A DNA stretch of 64,000 nucleotides from Roseburia lenta (GTDB lineage Bacteria > Bacillota > Clostridia > Lachnospirales > Lachnospiraceae), in NCBI RefSeq assembly GCF_014287435.1, contig NZ_JACOPG010000002.1:620001-684000 (forward strand). Direction: 5' to 3'. Under the pieces are notes generated by a model. The model was not told the origin of the DNA and searched no databases. It saw nothing but the letters and a program-made list of their open reading frames with translations. The position numbers were made by a program, and so were the translations under genes. This document shows positions 49,709 to 62,930 of this stretch, piece by piece; position 1 is the stretch's first letter; each line of letters opens with the position of its first letter.

Positions 49709-51079
49709 CTATTTTCCGGTACAAAACTTTGCAAAAATCTCATTTACCAAGTCTTCCTCTACCGACTCACCAATGATAATACCCAAACTTTCATAAGCAT
49801 CCATAAGATCGATCGACAGAAAATCTTCCGGCATATCCATAGAGATACTTTCCACAACATGCTTTAAACTCTCATTTGCATCAGAAAGCGCTGCAATATG
49901 TCTGGCATTGGTAAGAAATACCTCATTACTGTCCATGATCTGACCTGTAAAGAACATATCTGTGATCATTTTCTCCAGATAATCCAATCCCTGACCATTC
50001 TTTGCAGAAAACGGCAAAATGTCCTGTGACAGATATTTATGGATCTCGTCCGCATCCACGACCGGATCCAGATCCGTCTTATTTAAAAGTACAATAACTT
50101 TGAGATCTTTGATCTTTTCCATAATGGCAATATCATTTTCATCCAATGGTCTTGATGCATCCACGACATAAAGGATGAGGTCAGCATTTTCCATGGTATC
50201 ATATGCCTTTTTGACACCAATCTTTTCTACCACATCTTCTGTATGGCGAATACCCGCCGTATCAATAATGCGAAGGGAAATACCATTCAAACTGATCTGC
50301 TCCTCCAAAGTATCACGAGTTGTTCCGGCAATATCAGTAACGATCGCCCGGTCTTTTCTGGCAAGCAGGTTCAAAAGAGAGGATTTTCCGGCATTTGGTT
50401 TGCCAATGATCGTCGTCTTAATGCCCTCTTTTAACATAGAACCATTATCCGCGGTTGCAAGCAAATGCGAAATCTGATCTATGATCTCCTGTATCTTTGG
50501 TAAAAGTTCTTCCCCATAACCTGTAATGTCTATATGCTCCGGGTCATCCAAAGCCGACTCAATATAAGCGATCTCATAAATGATCTTAGACCGCATATCC
50601 TTGATCTGATCTGAAAAAATGCCCTGCAACTGATTGATGGAATTGTGAAGAGCCAAGTTGGAATTGGAAGAAATCACATCCATAACAGACTCTGCCTGGG
50701 AAAGATCGATCCTGCCATTCAAAAATGCCCGCTTAGTAAACTCTCCCGGTTCCGCCGGTCTTACACCCTGCGCTATAACGGCTTTTAAAATCTCCTGCAT
50801 GACAAGTGTCCCGCCATGACAATCGATCTCAACAGTATCTTCTGTCGTATAAGTACGCGGAGACTTCAAGACCAGTACCATAACTTCATCTATGACCTTA
50901 TCATCATAAACGATATGACCATATTGTACGGTATGAGACTCTACTTCCGTCAGTTTATGTTTTCCTTTATAAATTCGATCAACTTTTTCAATCGCATCCG
51001 AACCACTCACACGGATAATACCGATACCGGCATTTGTCATGGCAGATGCGATTGCACAAATAGTATCTGTCTTATACAT
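49709..51079 (-). CDS. mnmE: tRNA modification GTPase MnmE (TrmE)
   Basis: A 456-residue three-domain GTPase. The N-terminal folate-binding domain starts YKTDTICAIASAMTNAGIGI, with TEDTVEIDCHGG. The G domain has GKPNAGKSSLLN (near residue 225), IAGTTRDTLEE, DTAGIR and NKTD. The protein ends FAKFCTGK; the Cys of the family C-terminal C-x-G-K is kept. It works with MnmG on wobble uridine. ATG at 51079 follows AAGGA by seven bases; a TTG two codons earlier is unlikely. The terminator at 51103-51141 lies just upstream, so its own promoter must exist nearby. Confidence 0.96.
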   Translation of the reverse strand: MYKTDTICAIASAMTNAGIGIIRVSGSDAIEKVDRIYKGKHKLTEVESHTVQYGHIVYDDKVIDEVMVLVLKSPRTYTTEDTVEIDCHGGTLVMQEILKAVIAQGVRPAEPGEFTKRAFLNGRIDLSQAESVMDVISSNSNLALHNSINQLQGIFSDQIKDMRSKIIYEIAYIESALDDPEHIDITGYGEELLPKIQEIIDQISHLLATADNGSMLKEGIKTTIIGKPNAGKSSLLNLLARKDRAIVTDIAGTTRDTLEEQISLNGISLRIIDTAGIRHTEDVVEKIGVKKAYDTMENADLILYVVDASRPLDENDIAIMEKIKDLKVIVLLNKTDLDPVVDADEIHKYLSQDILPFSAKNGQGLDYLEKMITDMFFTGQIMDSNEVFLTNARHIAALSDANESLKHVVESISMDMPEDFLSIDLMDAYESLGIIIGESVEEDLVNEIFAKFCTGK

Positions 51080-51102
51080 AATCAATTCCTTATAAGAAAA
51101 AA

Positions 51103-51141
51103 TTGGACCTTATCCCCATTTATTATGAAGATAAAGTCCAA
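51103..51141 (-). terminator. Terminator of the rpmH-to-jag operon
   Basis: On the minus strand TTGGACTTTATC (complement of 51130-51141) pairs with GATAAGGTCCAA (complement of 51103-51114) with one mismatch, followed by six T. It ends the operon upstream of mnmE. Confidence 0.8.
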
Positions 51142-51160
51142 AGATTTCAACCCATTTATA

Positions 51161-51784
51161 TTATTTCTTCAGGGTAATAACAACATGTCTGTAAGGTTCT
51201 TCCCCTTCAGAATGTGTTACAACATACTTGTCATTCTGCAAAGCAGAGTGAATAATTCTTCTCTCATAAGGATTCATTGCTTCCAAAGAAACCGGACGCT
51301 TGGTTCTCTTTACCTTATAAGCCATGTTCTTGGCAAGGTTTTCCAAGGTTTCCTTTCTTCTTCTACGATAATCCTCTGTGTCGATCTTTACACGAAGATA
51401 ATTGTCTGACTTTCTGTTGACAGCAAGGTTTGTCAGATACTGGAGAGAATCCAATGTCTGCCCGCGCTTACCGATCAGAACGCCCATCTCAGGTCCCTTC
51501 AATTCAATGTCGATCACACCCTCGATCTCATCAAACTTCGTGATGATCTCAACTTCTAAGTTCATCTTATCAAAAACTTCTGTTAAGAAATCTTTTACAA
51601 CATCTTCCGGTGTAGACTTCTTTGCAACCTTGATGACTGCATCTTTGCTGCCAAAACCAAGAATACCGTTGCTGCCTTTTTCGATTACTTCATATTCAAT
51701 CTGATCACTTGTTGTTCCAAGAGAAACCAATGCATTTGTGATTGCATCATCAACAGTTTTTCCTCTAAATTCTACAAATTCCAT
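51161..51784 (-). CDS. jag: RNA-binding protein Jag/KhpB
   Basis: A 207-residue RNA-binding protein. An N-terminal Jag_N domain (residues 1-50, EFRGKTVDDAITNALVSLG and NGILGFGSKDAVIKV) is followed by a KH domain (GVLIGKRGQTLDSLQYLTNL near residue 108) and a C-terminal R3H domain (PVSLEAMNPYERRIIHSALQ near residue 163). With KhpA it binds mRNAs and affects cell elongation and division in Gram-positives. A run GGGGGTTT precedes the ATG. It follows yidC by 15 bases, the usual order. Confidence 0.95.
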   Translation of the reverse strand: MEFVEFRGKTVDDAITNALVSLGTTSDQIEYEVIEKGSNGILGFGSKDAVIKVAKKSTPEDVVKDFLTEVFDKMNLEVEIITKFDEIEGVIDIELKGPEMGVLIGKRGQTLDSLQYLTNLAVNRKSDNYLRVKIDTEDYRRRRKETLENLAKNMAYKVKRTKRPVSLEAMNPYERRIIHSALQNDKYVVTHSEGEEPYRHVVITLKK

Positions 51785-51799
51785 GATTTTAAACCCCCA

Positions 51800-53083
51800 T
51801 TATTTATTATTACGCTCGTTAAAATCTTTTACCAGATTGGCTTTTGATGCCATAGATCCGCTTGCAGCATGTGCACGCGCTTCTTCTGCCTTGTTCAAAG
51901 CATCAATCTTGTCAGAAGAAATGTTTGCCTTTGAAGCCATGCTGTTGCTCTTTGTATTCATCTTTGCTGCTTCATAGATCTGTGCCTGACGGATACCGCG
52001 CTGCTCTTTCTTCTTTGCTGCTTTTTCTTTGTTCTTTTCAATAATATCATCCAGATTGATCTTCTCAAAATGCTTGTTCAGTAAGATCTGCTGAACGATA
52101 CGGACTACAGAACCCATGGTCCAGTACAAAACAAGACCTACCGGACAGGTGAAGGCGATGAAAAGTGTCATCAAAGGCATCATCATGTTCATTGTCTTCA
52201 TCTGCTGTGCCATCTGATCTGCCTGTGCGTTGCCGGATCCGGAAGTATCCTGTGTAGGCATCAACTTCATATTGACGACCTGTCCAAGATAAGAAACGAT
52301 TGGAACTAAAAGTGCTGCAATGAGGAGTACCCAATACTTATCAGCCCATGCTGTCTTCATCAGATTCCAAGGTGTATCGGAAATATTTAAGATGAACATG
52401 TAGTTGATATCTTTTAAGTTTGCGGCTGTGGTTGCGATGGAGTCAGAAAGATTAGGAAAACTGTCTGCCAGAGCGCTCCAACCGGATTCACTCAATTTGT
52501 AAAGAACATCAATGATAGAATTGCTCATTGCTGTACCGGTTGCATCTGCATGAAAAGCAACATTCTTAAGACCTGCACTCTTATAAAGTGCTTCCATGGT
52601 CTGTGCATAACCATCGGTTGCCATAATGCCGTTTACAACATCGGTAAAAATGTCCTTTACACTGGTAATGTAAGCCGGTACGTTCCAGAATACACGGTAA
52701 AGTGCAAAAAGGATCGGCATCTGAATGAGCATCTGTAAACAAGAACCCATTGGAGAAACACCGTATTTGTCATAGACCATCTGTGTTTCTTCCTGCTGTG
52801 CCTGCATAGAAGCAGTATCCTTTTTATTCTTGTACTTCTTCTGGATAGCATTCAGTTCCGGCTGCATCTTTCTTGTAAGCACAGAAAACTTCTGCTGCTT
52901 ATAAGTCAGCGGGAACAGACACAGGTAAATGAATACCGTAAATACGATGATGGTAAGGGCGATGCTGTTGATATGACATACGGAACTAAGAAAAACGTAT
53001 ATCTTATCCATGATCCAGCCGAGTCCTTTAGCGATTGGTCCTAAGATCGCACCATCATAAGCAGTTAAATATAACTCTGTCAA
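51800..53083 (-). CDS. yidC: Membrane protein insertase YidC
   Basis: A 427-residue Oxa1/YidC insertase. Hydrophobic segments begin near residue 38 (IALTIIVFTVFIYLCLFPLT), then the typical AIQKKYKNKKDTASMQAQQE coiled loop, YGVSPMGSCLQMLIQMPILF near residue 108, and further helices near residues 255 and 290-315 (MNMMMPLMTLFIAFTCPVGL). A basic C-terminal tail follows (KEKAAKKKEQRG). TTG at 53083 is the only start near GGAGG (nine bases upstream), so translation likely begins at TTG. Inserts membrane proteins alone or with SecYEG. The stretch of extracellular loop between helices 2 and 3 is large. Confidence 0.95.
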   Translation of the reverse strand: MTELYLTAYDGAILGPIAKGLGWIMDKIYVFLSSVCHINSIALTIIVFTVFIYLCLFPLTYKQQKFSVLTRKMQPELNAIQKKYKNKKDTASMQAQQEETQMVYDKYGVSPMGSCLQMLIQMPILFALYRVFWNVPAYITSVKDIFTDVVNGIMATDGYAQTMEALYKSAGLKNVAFHADATGTAMSNSIIDVLYKLSESGWSALADSFPNLSDSIATTAANLKDINYMFILNISDTPWNLMKTAWADKYWVLLIAALLVPIVSYLGQVVNMKLMPTQDTSGSGNAQADQMAQQMKTMNMMMPLMTLFIAFTCPVGLVLYWTMGSVVRIVQQILLNKHFEKINLDDIIEKNKEKAAKKKEQRGIRQAQIYEAAKMNTKSNSMASKANISSDKIDALNKAEEARAHAASGSMASKANLVKDFNERNNK

Positions 53084-53100
53084 TGTTAAAAACCTCCATT

Positions 53101-53322
53101 TTATGGAACAGGATCATAACCACCTTTTGAAAATGGATTGCAACGAAGAATACGCCAGGCAGCCAAAGCTCCGCCTTTAAAAAAACCGTACTTCTCCACA
53201 GCATGCAGACCATAGGTCGAGCATGTGGGATAATACGGGCATTTCGTTGTCTTCATTGGCGAAATATACTTTCTATAGAATTTGATAATCCAGATTAAAC
53301 CATTTTTCAAAATTGATTGCAT
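53101..53322 (-). CDS. yidD: Membrane protein insertion efficiency factor YidD
   Basis: A 73-residue protein with an amphipathic N-terminus ([19 protein letters not shown]) and the three-Cys core [19 protein letters not shown] and [15 protein letters not shown], the YidD signature. It aids insertion together with YidC. ATG at 53322 is preceded by a GGA-type site; the TTG at 53334 gives a slightly longer form. It sits between rnpA and yidC as usual. Confidence 0.95.
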   Translation of the reverse strand: MQSILKNGLIWIIKFYRKYISPMKTTKCPYYPTCSTYGLHAVEKYGFFKGGALAAWRILRCNPFSKGGYDPVP

Positions 53323-53337
53323 ATTCTTTTCCAATTA

Positions 53338-53676
53338 TTACCTATTTAATATGTTGTGAAGACCTGCAAGATGAAGCAAAGCATCATTAATTTCATGATA
53401 AGAACAATCCCTTGCCCTGTTTCTTACAACGACTACGATATCCAAACCACTATTGAACATCTCTTCATGTAGTCTATAACTTTCTCTGATCAGTCTCGTC
53501 AAATGATGTCGTACTACACTGTTTCCTACTTTTTTACTAACAGAAATTCCAATTCGATTTGTGGATCCTTGATTCTCGCATACGTACATAACTAAATATC
53601 GATTTGCTTTGGATTGTCCGTTTTTATAAACATACTGGAAATCGGCATTTTTCTTTAAAGAATCACTGAATTTCAC
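53338..53676 (-). CDS. rnpA: Ribonuclease P protein component
   Basis: A 112-residue basic protein of RNase P, which matures the 5' ends of tRNAs. KFSDSLKKNADFQYVYKNG opens it and NRIGISVSKKVGNSVVRHHL holds the RNR-like RNA-binding motif, here in the form VVRHHLTRLIRE. A longer frame from TTG at 53703 exists, but GTG at 53676 preceded by GGTGAG gives the normal family start V/MKFSDSL and is chosen. It follows rpmH across a hairpin. Confidence 0.93.
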   Translation of the reverse strand: MKFSDSLKKNADFQYVYKNGQSKANRYLVMYVCENQGSTNRIGISVSKKVGNSVVRHHLTRLIRESYRLHEEMFNSGLDIVVVVRNRARDCSYHEINDALLHLAGLHNILNR

Positions 53677-53750
53677 TAATATCCACTCACCTTTCCATGA
53701 CAAAAAGTCTCTCGAATTGGGTCATGATCGTTTTTGATAAAAAGAAGAAA

Positions 53751-53770
53751 GACCACAGGGTCTGTGGCCT
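53751..53770 (-). terminator. Hairpin between rpmH and rnpA
   Basis: On the minus strand GGCCACAG and CTGTGGTC (complements of 53763-53770 and 53751-53758, one G-T pair) form a stem that overlaps the rpmH stop codon and is followed by a T-rich stretch. It could partly end transcription after rpmH, giving more L34 than RnpA (inference). Confidence 0.6.
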
Positions 53771-53903
53771 AAGCTGATAATTTCTTTCTACCTTTTGCTC
53801 TTCTAGCAGCCAATACTTTTCTTCCGCCTGCTGTACTCATTCTTGAACGAAAACCATGTACTTTAGATCTCTGTCTCTTTTTTGGTTGAAATGTCATCTT
53901 CAT
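53769..53903 (-). CDS. rpmH: 50S ribosomal protein bL34
   Basis: A 44-residue, very basic ribosomal protein: it begins [19 protein letters not shown] and contains [20 protein letters not shown], the full bL34 sequence. GGGAGG is eight bases before the ATG. It is the usual gene beside the replication origin, read away from dnaA. Confidence 0.97.
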   Translation of the reverse strand: MKMTFQPKKRQRSKVHGFRSRMSTAGGRKVLAARRAKGRKKLSA

Positions 53904-53939
53904 AGTATCCACCTCCCTTTATGAAAAAACATCGCTATC

Positions 53940-53967
53940 ATTATAACAAAAAAAGTCTCAAAGTCAA
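53940..53967 (-). promoter_or_regulatory. Promoter of the rpmH operon
   Basis: On the minus strand TTGACT (complement of 53962-53967) and TATAAT (complement of 53940-53945) are 16 bases apart. Confidence 0.75.
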
Positions 53968-54029
53968 GCAAAATCAACATTTTTTAGGTATTTTACCTTT
54001 TCCACAATTTTCTAAAATTCTCTTGATAA

Positions 54030-54165
54030 AGTGGATAACTTTGTGGATAAGTGTAAAATTTAAAAACATTCATCCACAGATATATTGCTAAAAATGTCAT
54101 TTTGTGTCAGATATTGTGGTTTATAACTTATCCACATACTAAGTCTATTATCCACTTTATGCACA
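54030..54165. other. Chromosome origin oriC, DnaA-box cluster upstream of dnaA
   Basis: The 410-base gap between rpmH and dnaA contains perfect DnaA boxes TGTGGATAA at 54042-54050 and TTATCCACA at 54128-54136. One-mismatch boxes are AGTGGATAA at 54030-54038, TCATCCACA at 54070-54078, TTATCCACT at 54148-54156 and TTATGCACA at 54157-54165. The flanks are AT-rich, and an AT-rich stretch at about 54170-54260 could be the unwinding element. Together with the diverging gene directions this is the expected bacterial oriC. Confidence 0.85.
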
Positions 54166-54246
54166 AAGATAGCCCTATAACGTCGTATTTTGGAAAATAA
54201 AGAAAATAAGGTGCCTGTATTATCCCCTATACCTATGATGTTTTTG

Positions 54247-54275
54247 TTGATAAAATGGCTTTATTAAGGTATTAT
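54247..54275 (+). promoter_or_regulatory. Promoter of dnaA
   Basis: TTGATA at 54247-54252 and TATTAT at 54270-54275 with a 17-base spacer, about 40 bases upstream of the dnaA start. Confidence 0.65.
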
Positions 54276-54313
54276 AGATGATAGGTTATTAGGATAAAGA
54301 ACGGGGACTACAT

Positions 54314-55699
54314 ATGAATTTAGAACTTATTCAGGAAAAATGGGATGATATTTTACAGAGTTTCAAAGAAGAACACTCTATTTCTGATATTTCCTTCAAA
54401 TCCTGGTTATTACCACTGGAGCCAACATCCATTGAAGATGATACACTAATCGTTGTCTTTGATCCAAAAGATGATCAGGAATCCGATCCTGACCAGATGG
54501 CAATCAATTATATCACCAAGAAGTACGCAAAGTTTCTTGCCATCATGATCAGTGAAGTATGTGGCTTTACTAAGGAAGTAAAATTGCGTTTTGCCTTACC
54601 GGGCGAATTCAGCACACCGGCTATCAATGAGACTTTTATTCCAAAGTCAGCCAACTATGCAACTTCTAATTTAAATGCAAAATACACCTTTGATACTTTC
54701 GTCGTAGGTGGCAACAACAAATTTGCCAGACAGGCATCTCTCGCTGTTGCAGAATCTCCGGGCGAAGCATACAACCCACTTTATATCTATGGTGGACCGG
54801 GACTTGGAAAAACACACCTTTTACATTCCATCGGCAATTTCATTATCAATGAAAATCCTGATAAAAAGGTACTTTATGTGACTTCCGAACAATTCTTAAA
54901 TGAAGTCATCGAAGGCATTCGTGGATCCAATTCTTCCAATGCCATCACAAAGACCAGAGAAAAATATCGTTCGGTTGACATCCTTCTGATCGATGACATC
55001 CAGATTTTAATAGGTAAGGAAAGCACGCAGCAAGAATTTTTCAATACTTTCAATACCCTTTATTTGGCTGGAAAGCAGATCGTTATCACTTCCGATAAGC
55101 CGCCAAAAGAGATGGAGACTTTGGAAGAAAGAATCCGCTCCCGTTTTGAAAGCGGACTCATGGCTGATATCGGCAATCCTGATTATGAGACAAGAATGGC
55201 GATCTTGCGCAAAAAAGTCGAATCTGAAAAGATCAATCTGAGTGATGATATCTTGGATTACATTGCTGAGAATATCAAGTCCAACATCCGTGAACTGGAA
55301 GGGGCACTCAACAAACTCATTGCCTACTCCAATCTGGAAAAGAGCGAGATCACCATGGATATTGCCATGCGTGAACTTCAGAATATTATTTATCCGGACA
55401 AGCCTAGAGAAGTTACACCGCAACTCATCATTGAAGTTGTTTCTGAACATTATAATATTCCTATGGAAAAGATGCTTTCCAAGGATCGCAGTAAATCCGT
55501 TTCCAGACCGCGTCAGATTGCCATGTTCTTATGCAATACCATGACAGATGCTACCTTAGAAGGTATCGGTCAGTTACTCAACGGAAGAGATCACTCTACT
55601 ATCCTACACGGACGTAATGTGATTGAAGAAGAATATAATAATGATGAAGAATTTCGTAAACAGATCGACACCATCAAAAAGAAGATCAATCCAAATTAG
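54314..55699 (+). CDS. dnaA: Chromosomal replication initiator protein DnaA
   Basis: A 461-residue AAA+ initiator that binds the DnaA boxes and opens oriC. Domain I is residues 1-90 and a linker follows. Domain III has Walker A GGPGLGKTHLLH near residue 160 and Walker B ILLIDDIQ near residue 222, with RIRSRFESGL. Domain IV ends with the DnaA signature GRDHSTILHGRNVI near residue 432. The ATG follows ACGGGGACT, a modest ribosome-binding site. A further DnaA-box-like region follows the gene. Confidence 0.98.
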   Translation: MNLELIQEKWDDILQSFKEEHSISDISFKSWLLPLEPTSIEDDTLIVVFDPKDDQESDPDQMAINYITKKYAKFLAIMISEVCGFTKEVKLRFALPGEFSTPAINETFIPKSANYATSNLNAKYTFDTFVVGGNNKFARQASLAVAESPGEAYNPLYIYGGPGLGKTHLLHSIGNFIINENPDKKVLYVTSEQFLNEVIEGIRGSNSSNAITKTREKYRSVDILLIDDIQILIGKESTQQEFFNTFNTLYLAGKQIVITSDKPPKEMETLEERIRSRFESGLMADIGNPDYETRMAILRKKVESEKINLSDDILDYIAENIKSNIRELEGALNKLIAYSNLEKSEITMDIAMRELQNIIYPDKPREVTPQLIIEVVSEHYNIPMEKMLSKDRSKSVSRPRQIAMFLCNTMTDATLEGIGQLLNGRDHSTILHGRNVIEEEYNNDEEFRKQIDTIKKKINPN

Positions 55700-55706
55700 A
55701 TGAGAT

Positions 55707-55916
55707 TGTGTATAAGTTGTTGATTTCTATGTTTAAATATATGGGATAAGTTGTGAATTTATGTTTACAGCCTGAGGATAAAGGTAAAACACCTTAAGAG
55801 GTTGTCCCTTTTATCTACAAAACATCCTCTGTGTTTCCTCAGCCTTTCAACAGTACTTTTTGATTTAACTTTTAGGACAAGTCCAGAAACCATCAGCGTT
55901 TCACGACTTATACACT
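55707..55916. other. Secondary origin region between dnaA and dnaN (candidate)
   Basis: This gap carries one-mismatch DnaA boxes TGTGTATAA at 55707-55715 and TTATACACT at 55908-55916, in an AT-rich setting. In B. subtilis the second half of the bipartite origin lies in the same place. No perfect box is present, so the claim is weaker than for the region upstream of dnaA. Positions 55917-55994 are AT-rich and probably hold the dnaN promoter. Confidence 0.5.
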
Positions 55917-55994
55917 TTTGCACACCCTATAATAATATTACTATTAATTTCTATTATATTTATCTATGTTAAACTGAAAGGAGTTTTACCGATT

Positions 55995-57107
55995 ATGAAG
56001 ATCACCTGTCAAAAAGCAGAACTAGCAAAAGGAGTAAACATCGTTTCAAAAGCAGTTCCTACCAGAACTACCATGGCTATCTTAGAATGTATCTTAATCG
56101 ATGCTTCTACAAATGAAATCAAATTAACAGCCAATGATATGGAAATTGGTATTGAAACGATCATTGAAGGCACGATTGAAGAAAGAGGTATCATTGCATT
56201 GGATGCCAGATTCTTTTCTGATATTGTTCGTAAACTTCCTGATAATGAAGTTACCATTGAAACAGATGCTACCTTTAAGACAACTATTACCTGTGAAAAG
56301 GCAAACTTTACTATCGTAGGAAAATCCGGTGAAGATTTTGCTTATATTCCGATCATTCCTCGTAATGAGCCGATCTTACTTTCACAGTTTACATTAAAGG
56401 AAGTGATCCGCCAGACCATTTTTTCTATTGCAGATAATGAAAATAACAAATTGATGACAGGTGAATTATTTGAAATTGAAGGAAATCATCTGAAAGTGGT
56501 TTCTCTGGATGGTCATAGAATTTCCATTCGTAACATCGAATTAAAGGAATCTTATGAAAATAAAAAGGTCGTTGTTCCAGGAAAGAGCCTGATAGAAGTC
56601 AGCAAGATCATTCCGGGATCCACCGAAGAAATGGTAAATCTCTTTATTACAGACAATCATATTATTTTTGAATTCGACAATACAACGGTTGTTTCCCGTC
56701 TGATTGAAGGCGAATACTTCAAAATCGATCAGATGTTGTCTACCGATTATGAGACAAAGTTTAAGATCAACAAGAGAGAACTTTTAGACTGTATCGACCG
56801 TGCGACTCTGATGGTAAAAGAAGGCGACAAAAAGCCGATCATCATGGATATTACCGATGGAAACATGGAATTAAAGATCAATTCTGTTGCCGGATCCATG
56901 AAGGAAGATATCGAGATCGGCAAAGAAGGTAAGGATATTTTGATCGGATTCAATCCAAAGTTTTTTATCGATGCCCTTCGTGTTATTGATGAGGAAGAAG
57001 TATCTATTTACATGGTTAATCCAAAGGCACCATGTTTTATTAAGGATGATGAGGACAAGTACATTTACCTCATTCTTCCGGTAAACTTTAATACAGCGAC
57101 AAACTAA
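55995..57107 (+). CDS. dnaN: DNA polymerase III beta subunit (sliding clamp)
   Basis: A 370-residue ring-shaped processivity clamp of three similar domains. MKITCQKAELAKGVNIVSKA begins domain 1, and GEDFAYIPIIP, LMTGELFEIEGNHLKVVSLD with GHRIS (residues 167-174), and the end with YIYLILPVNF are the standard clamp features. It is loaded on DNA by the complex that contains HolB. AAAGGAG precedes the ATG. 12 bases separate it from the next gene. Confidence 0.98.
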   Translation: MKITCQKAELAKGVNIVSKAVPTRTTMAILECILIDASTNEIKLTANDMEIGIETIIEGTIEERGIIALDARFFSDIVRKLPDNEVTIETDATFKTTITCEKANFTIVGKSGEDFAYIPIIPRNEPILLSQFTLKEVIRQTIFSIADNENNKLMTGELFEIEGNHLKVVSLDGHRISIRNIELKESYENKKVVVPGKSLIEVSKIIPGSTEEMVNLFITDNHIIFEFDNTTVVSRLIEGEYFKIDQMLSTDYETKFKINKRELLDCIDRATLMVKEGDKKPIIMDITDGNMELKINSVAGSMKEDIEIGKEGKDILIGFNPKFFIDALRVIDEEEVSIYMVNPKAPCFIKDDEDKYIYLILPVNFNTATN

Positions 57108-57119
57108 GAGGAATATAAA

Positions 57120-57331
57120 ATGGAAGAAATTAGTTTAAGAGAGGGCGATGACTATATCAAACTTGGACAATTACTCAAAAAAGCCAATATGATGTCCTCC
57201 GGTGTGGATGCCAAGATGGTCATTTTAGATGGACTGGTAAGTGTCAATGGCGAGGTGGAACTTCGTCGTGGCAAAAAAATCTACCCGGGTGATGTGGTTA
57301 CTTTTGAGGGAGAGAGCGTTAAAGTAGTCAG

Positions 57332-57335
<4 letters not shown>
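57120..57335 (+). CDS. yaaA: S4 domain protein YaaA (RlbA)
   Basis: A 71-residue S4-like RNA-binding protein. LREGDDYIKLGQLLKKANMM is followed by VNGEVELRRGKKIYPGDVVT, the S4 core found in this family. It lies between dnaN and recF as in B. subtilis, and its stop overlaps the recF start (ATGA). It may bind RNA in ribosome or replication control; the role is not proven. Confidence 0.9.
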
Positions 57336-60359
<3,024 letters not shown>

Positions 60360-60376
60360 TAGGAGGACGTTTACAA

Positions 60377-62869
60377 ATGGATGACAAGATTTTTGATCAG
60401 ATTCATGAGGTGGATCTGAAAAAGACGATGGAAACATCATATATTGATTATGCCATGAGTGTAATCGCGTCCCGCGCCCTTCCTGACGTTCGAGACGGAC
60501 TCAAACCGGTACAGCGTAGAGTTTTATATTCTATGATCGAATTGAATAATGGACCGGACAAGCCACACAGAAAGTGTGCGCGTATTGTCGGTGATACCAT
60601 GGGTAAGTACCATCCGCACGGTGATTCTTCTATTTATGGAGCACTTGTCAACATGGCACAGGAATGGTCGACCAGATATCCACTTGTCGACGGACATGGT
60701 AACTTTGGTTCTGTGGATGGAGATGGCGCTGCTGCCATGCGTTACACAGAGGCAAGACTTTCCAAGATTTCCATGGCTATGCTTTCCGATATCAACAAAG
60801 ATACCGTAGACTTCATGCCAAACTTTGACGAGACGGAAAAAGAACCAACCGTTCTTCCTTCCCGTTATCCAAACTTGCTGGTAAATGGAACAACAGGTAT
60901 TGCTGTTGGTATGGCGACAAATATTCCGCCACACAATCTATGTGAAGTTATCGCAGCCGTGGTAAAGATTATTGATAATCAGGTAGAGGAAGATCGTGAG
61001 ACAGATATTGAGGAATTACTTGAGATCGTCAAGGGTCCTGATTTTCCGACCGGTGGTACGATCTTAGGTCATGCCGGTATTGATGAGGCATATCGTACAG
61101 GACGCGGTAAGATCCGTGTGCGTGCGGTATCTGAGATTGAGCCGATGAACAACGGCAAGAACCGTATCGTTGTAACCGAACTTCCATATATGGTAAATAA
61201 GGCACGCCTGATCGAAAAGATCGCAGAACTTGTCCGCGATAAAAAGATTGACGGTATTACCGATCTTCGTGATGAATCATCACGAGAAGGTATGCGTATC
61301 TGTATTGAGTTGCGTCGTGATGTCAATCCGAATGTCGTGCTCAACTTACTTTACAAGCATACACAGTTGCAGGATACTTTTGGTGTAATTATGCTTGCCT
61401 TGGTCGGCAACCAGCCAAAGGTACTCAACCTCTATGAACTTTTAAATTATTACTTGCTGCATCAGAAAGATGTCGTAACCAGAAGAACCAGATACGACCT
61501 GAACAAGGCAGAAGAAAGAGCACATATCGTACAGGGATTATTGATCGCTCTGGATAATATTGATGAAGTGATCAAGATCATCCGTGGTTCTGCTGATGTG
61601 GCTACGGCAAAGCAGCAGTTGATGGAGCGTTTTGCTTTATCAGAAGCACAGGCAAATGCCATTGTTGAGATGCGTTTGCGCGCATTGACCGGTTTGGAAA
61701 GAAACAAACTGGAAGAAGAATATAAGTCTTTGATGGAACTCATTACGGAGTTAAAGGCAATTCTTGCAGATGAAAAGAAGTTGCTTGGTGTTATCAAGGA
61801 AGAAATCCTTGCTATCTCTGATAAGTATGGGGATGATCGTAGAACCTCTATCGGATTTGATGAATATGATATTTCCATGGAAGATATGATTCCGGTTACA
61901 AATACTGTTATCACATTTACAAAACTTGGCTATATCAAGCGTATGAATGTGGATAACTTTAAGAGCCAGCATCGTGGCGGTAAGGGAATCAAGGGCATGG
62001 AGACGATCGATGAAGATTACATTGTCGAAATGATGATGACGACATCGCATCATTATCTCATGTTCTTTACCAATACCGGTAGAGTTTATCGTCTGAAAGC
62101 CTATGAGATTCCGGAATGTTCCAGAACCGCAAGAGGTACTGCTATTGTCAACCTTTTGCAGTTGCAGCCGGACGAAAAGATCACATCCATGATACCGATC
62201 AAGGAATACTCAGACAGCCAGTATCTTTTCATGGCTACCAAGAATGGTATTGTGAAAAAGACGAAGATCACAGATTATGAAAATATCCGTAAGACGGGTC
62301 TTGCAGCCATCAATCTGCGTGAAGATGACCGTCTGATTGAAGTAAAACTGACAGATAATAGTGAGGACATCATTCTGATCACCAAGTTTGGTCAATGTAT
62401 CCGTTTCCATGAGACAGATGTAAGAAATACCGGACGTACTTCTATGGGTGTTATCGGTATGAGTCTGACAGACCAGGATGAAGTGATCGCAATGCAGCTT
62501 GCTTCTCAGGGAGATTCTCTGATGATCGTTTCTGCAAAGGGTCTTGGAAAGTGCACACTGGTAGAAGAATTTACACCGCAGAACCGTGGCGGTAAGGGTG
62601 TCAAGTGTTACAAGATTACAGAAAAGACAGGAAATGTCGTTGGATGTAAGGCTGTCAATGAAGATGATGAGATGATGCTTATCAATACCGAAGGTATTAT
62701 TATCCGCATCAAGGTCAATGATATAGCACTTCTCGGAAGAATTACTTCCGGTGTGAAATTAATCAATGTCGGTGAGGGCGTTACGGTTGCAAGTATTGCA
62801 AAAGTACGCAAGGAAGACATGATTATGGATGAAAGTGAAGAAAATCAGGAAGATTCTACAGAAGAATAA
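60377..62869 (+). CDS. gyrA: DNA gyrase subunit A
   Basis: A 830-residue subunit. The winged-helix region has [20 protein letters not shown] near residue 33, and the quinolone region [17 protein letters not shown] keeps Ser-Ser where Ser-Asp/Glu variants give resistance. The active-site Tyr is in [10 protein letters not shown] (near residue 122). The C-terminal beta-pinwheel has the GyrA box [10 protein letters not shown] near residue 533, confirming gyrase rather than topoisomerase IV, and a second QNRGGKG. An acidic tail ends the protein. It lies 18 bases after gyrB. Confidence 0.98.
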   Translation: MDDKIFDQIHEVDLKKTMETSYIDYAMSVIASRALPDVRDGLKPVQRRVLYSMIELNNGPDKPHRKCARIVGDTMGKYHPHGDSSIYGALVNMAQEWSTRYPLVDGHGNFGSVDGDGAAAMRYTEARLSKISMAMLSDINKDTVDFMPNFDETEKEPTVLPSRYPNLLVNGTTGIAVGMATNIPPHNLCEVIAAVVKIIDNQVEEDRETDIEELLEIVKGPDFPTGGTILGHAGIDEAYRTGRGKIRVRAVSEIEPMNNGKNRIVVTELPYMVNKARLIEKIAELVRDKKIDGITDLRDESSREGMRICIELRRDVNPNVVLNLLYKHTQLQDTFGVIMLALVGNQPKVLNLYELLNYYLLHQKDVVTRRTRYDLNKAEERAHIVQGLLIALDNIDEVIKIIRGSADVATAKQQLMERFALSEAQANAIVEMRLRALTGLERNKLEEEYKSLMELITELKAILADEKKLLGVIKEEILAISDKYGDDRRTSIGFDEYDISMEDMIPVTNTVITFTKLGYIKRMNVDNFKSQHRGGKGIKGMETIDEDYIVEMMMTTSHHYLMFFTNTGRVYRLKAYEIPECSRTARGTAIVNLLQLQPDEKITSMIPIKEYSDSQYLFMATKNGIVKKTKITDYENIRKTGLAAINLREDDRLIEVKLTDNSEDIILITKFGQCIRFHETDVRNTGRTSMGVIGMSLTDQDEVIAMQLASQGDSLMIVSAKGLGKCTLVEEFTPQNRGGKGVKCYKITEKTGNVVGCKAVNEDDEMMLINTEGIIIRIKVNDIALLGRITSGVKLINVGEGVTVASIAKVRKEDMIMDESEENQEDSTEE

Positions 62870-62879
62870 GAAGTAAAAT

Positions 62880-62929
62880 AAAACTCCGCCAGAGTTGATT
62901 GCAGTTAATTGCAAAACTGGCGGAGTTTT
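62880..62929. terminator. Terminator of the dnaA-gyrA block
   Basis: AAAACTCCGCCAG at 62880-62892 is perfectly complementary to CTGGCGGAGTTTT at 62917-62929. It can serve both gyrA and the convergent membrane-protein gene to its right. Confidence 0.85.
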
Positions 62930-62930
62930 A

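Noticed and set aside
53338-53703. Extended rnpA from TTG at 53703
   Set aside because: The family start is the GTG at 53676, and the nine extra codons have no match.
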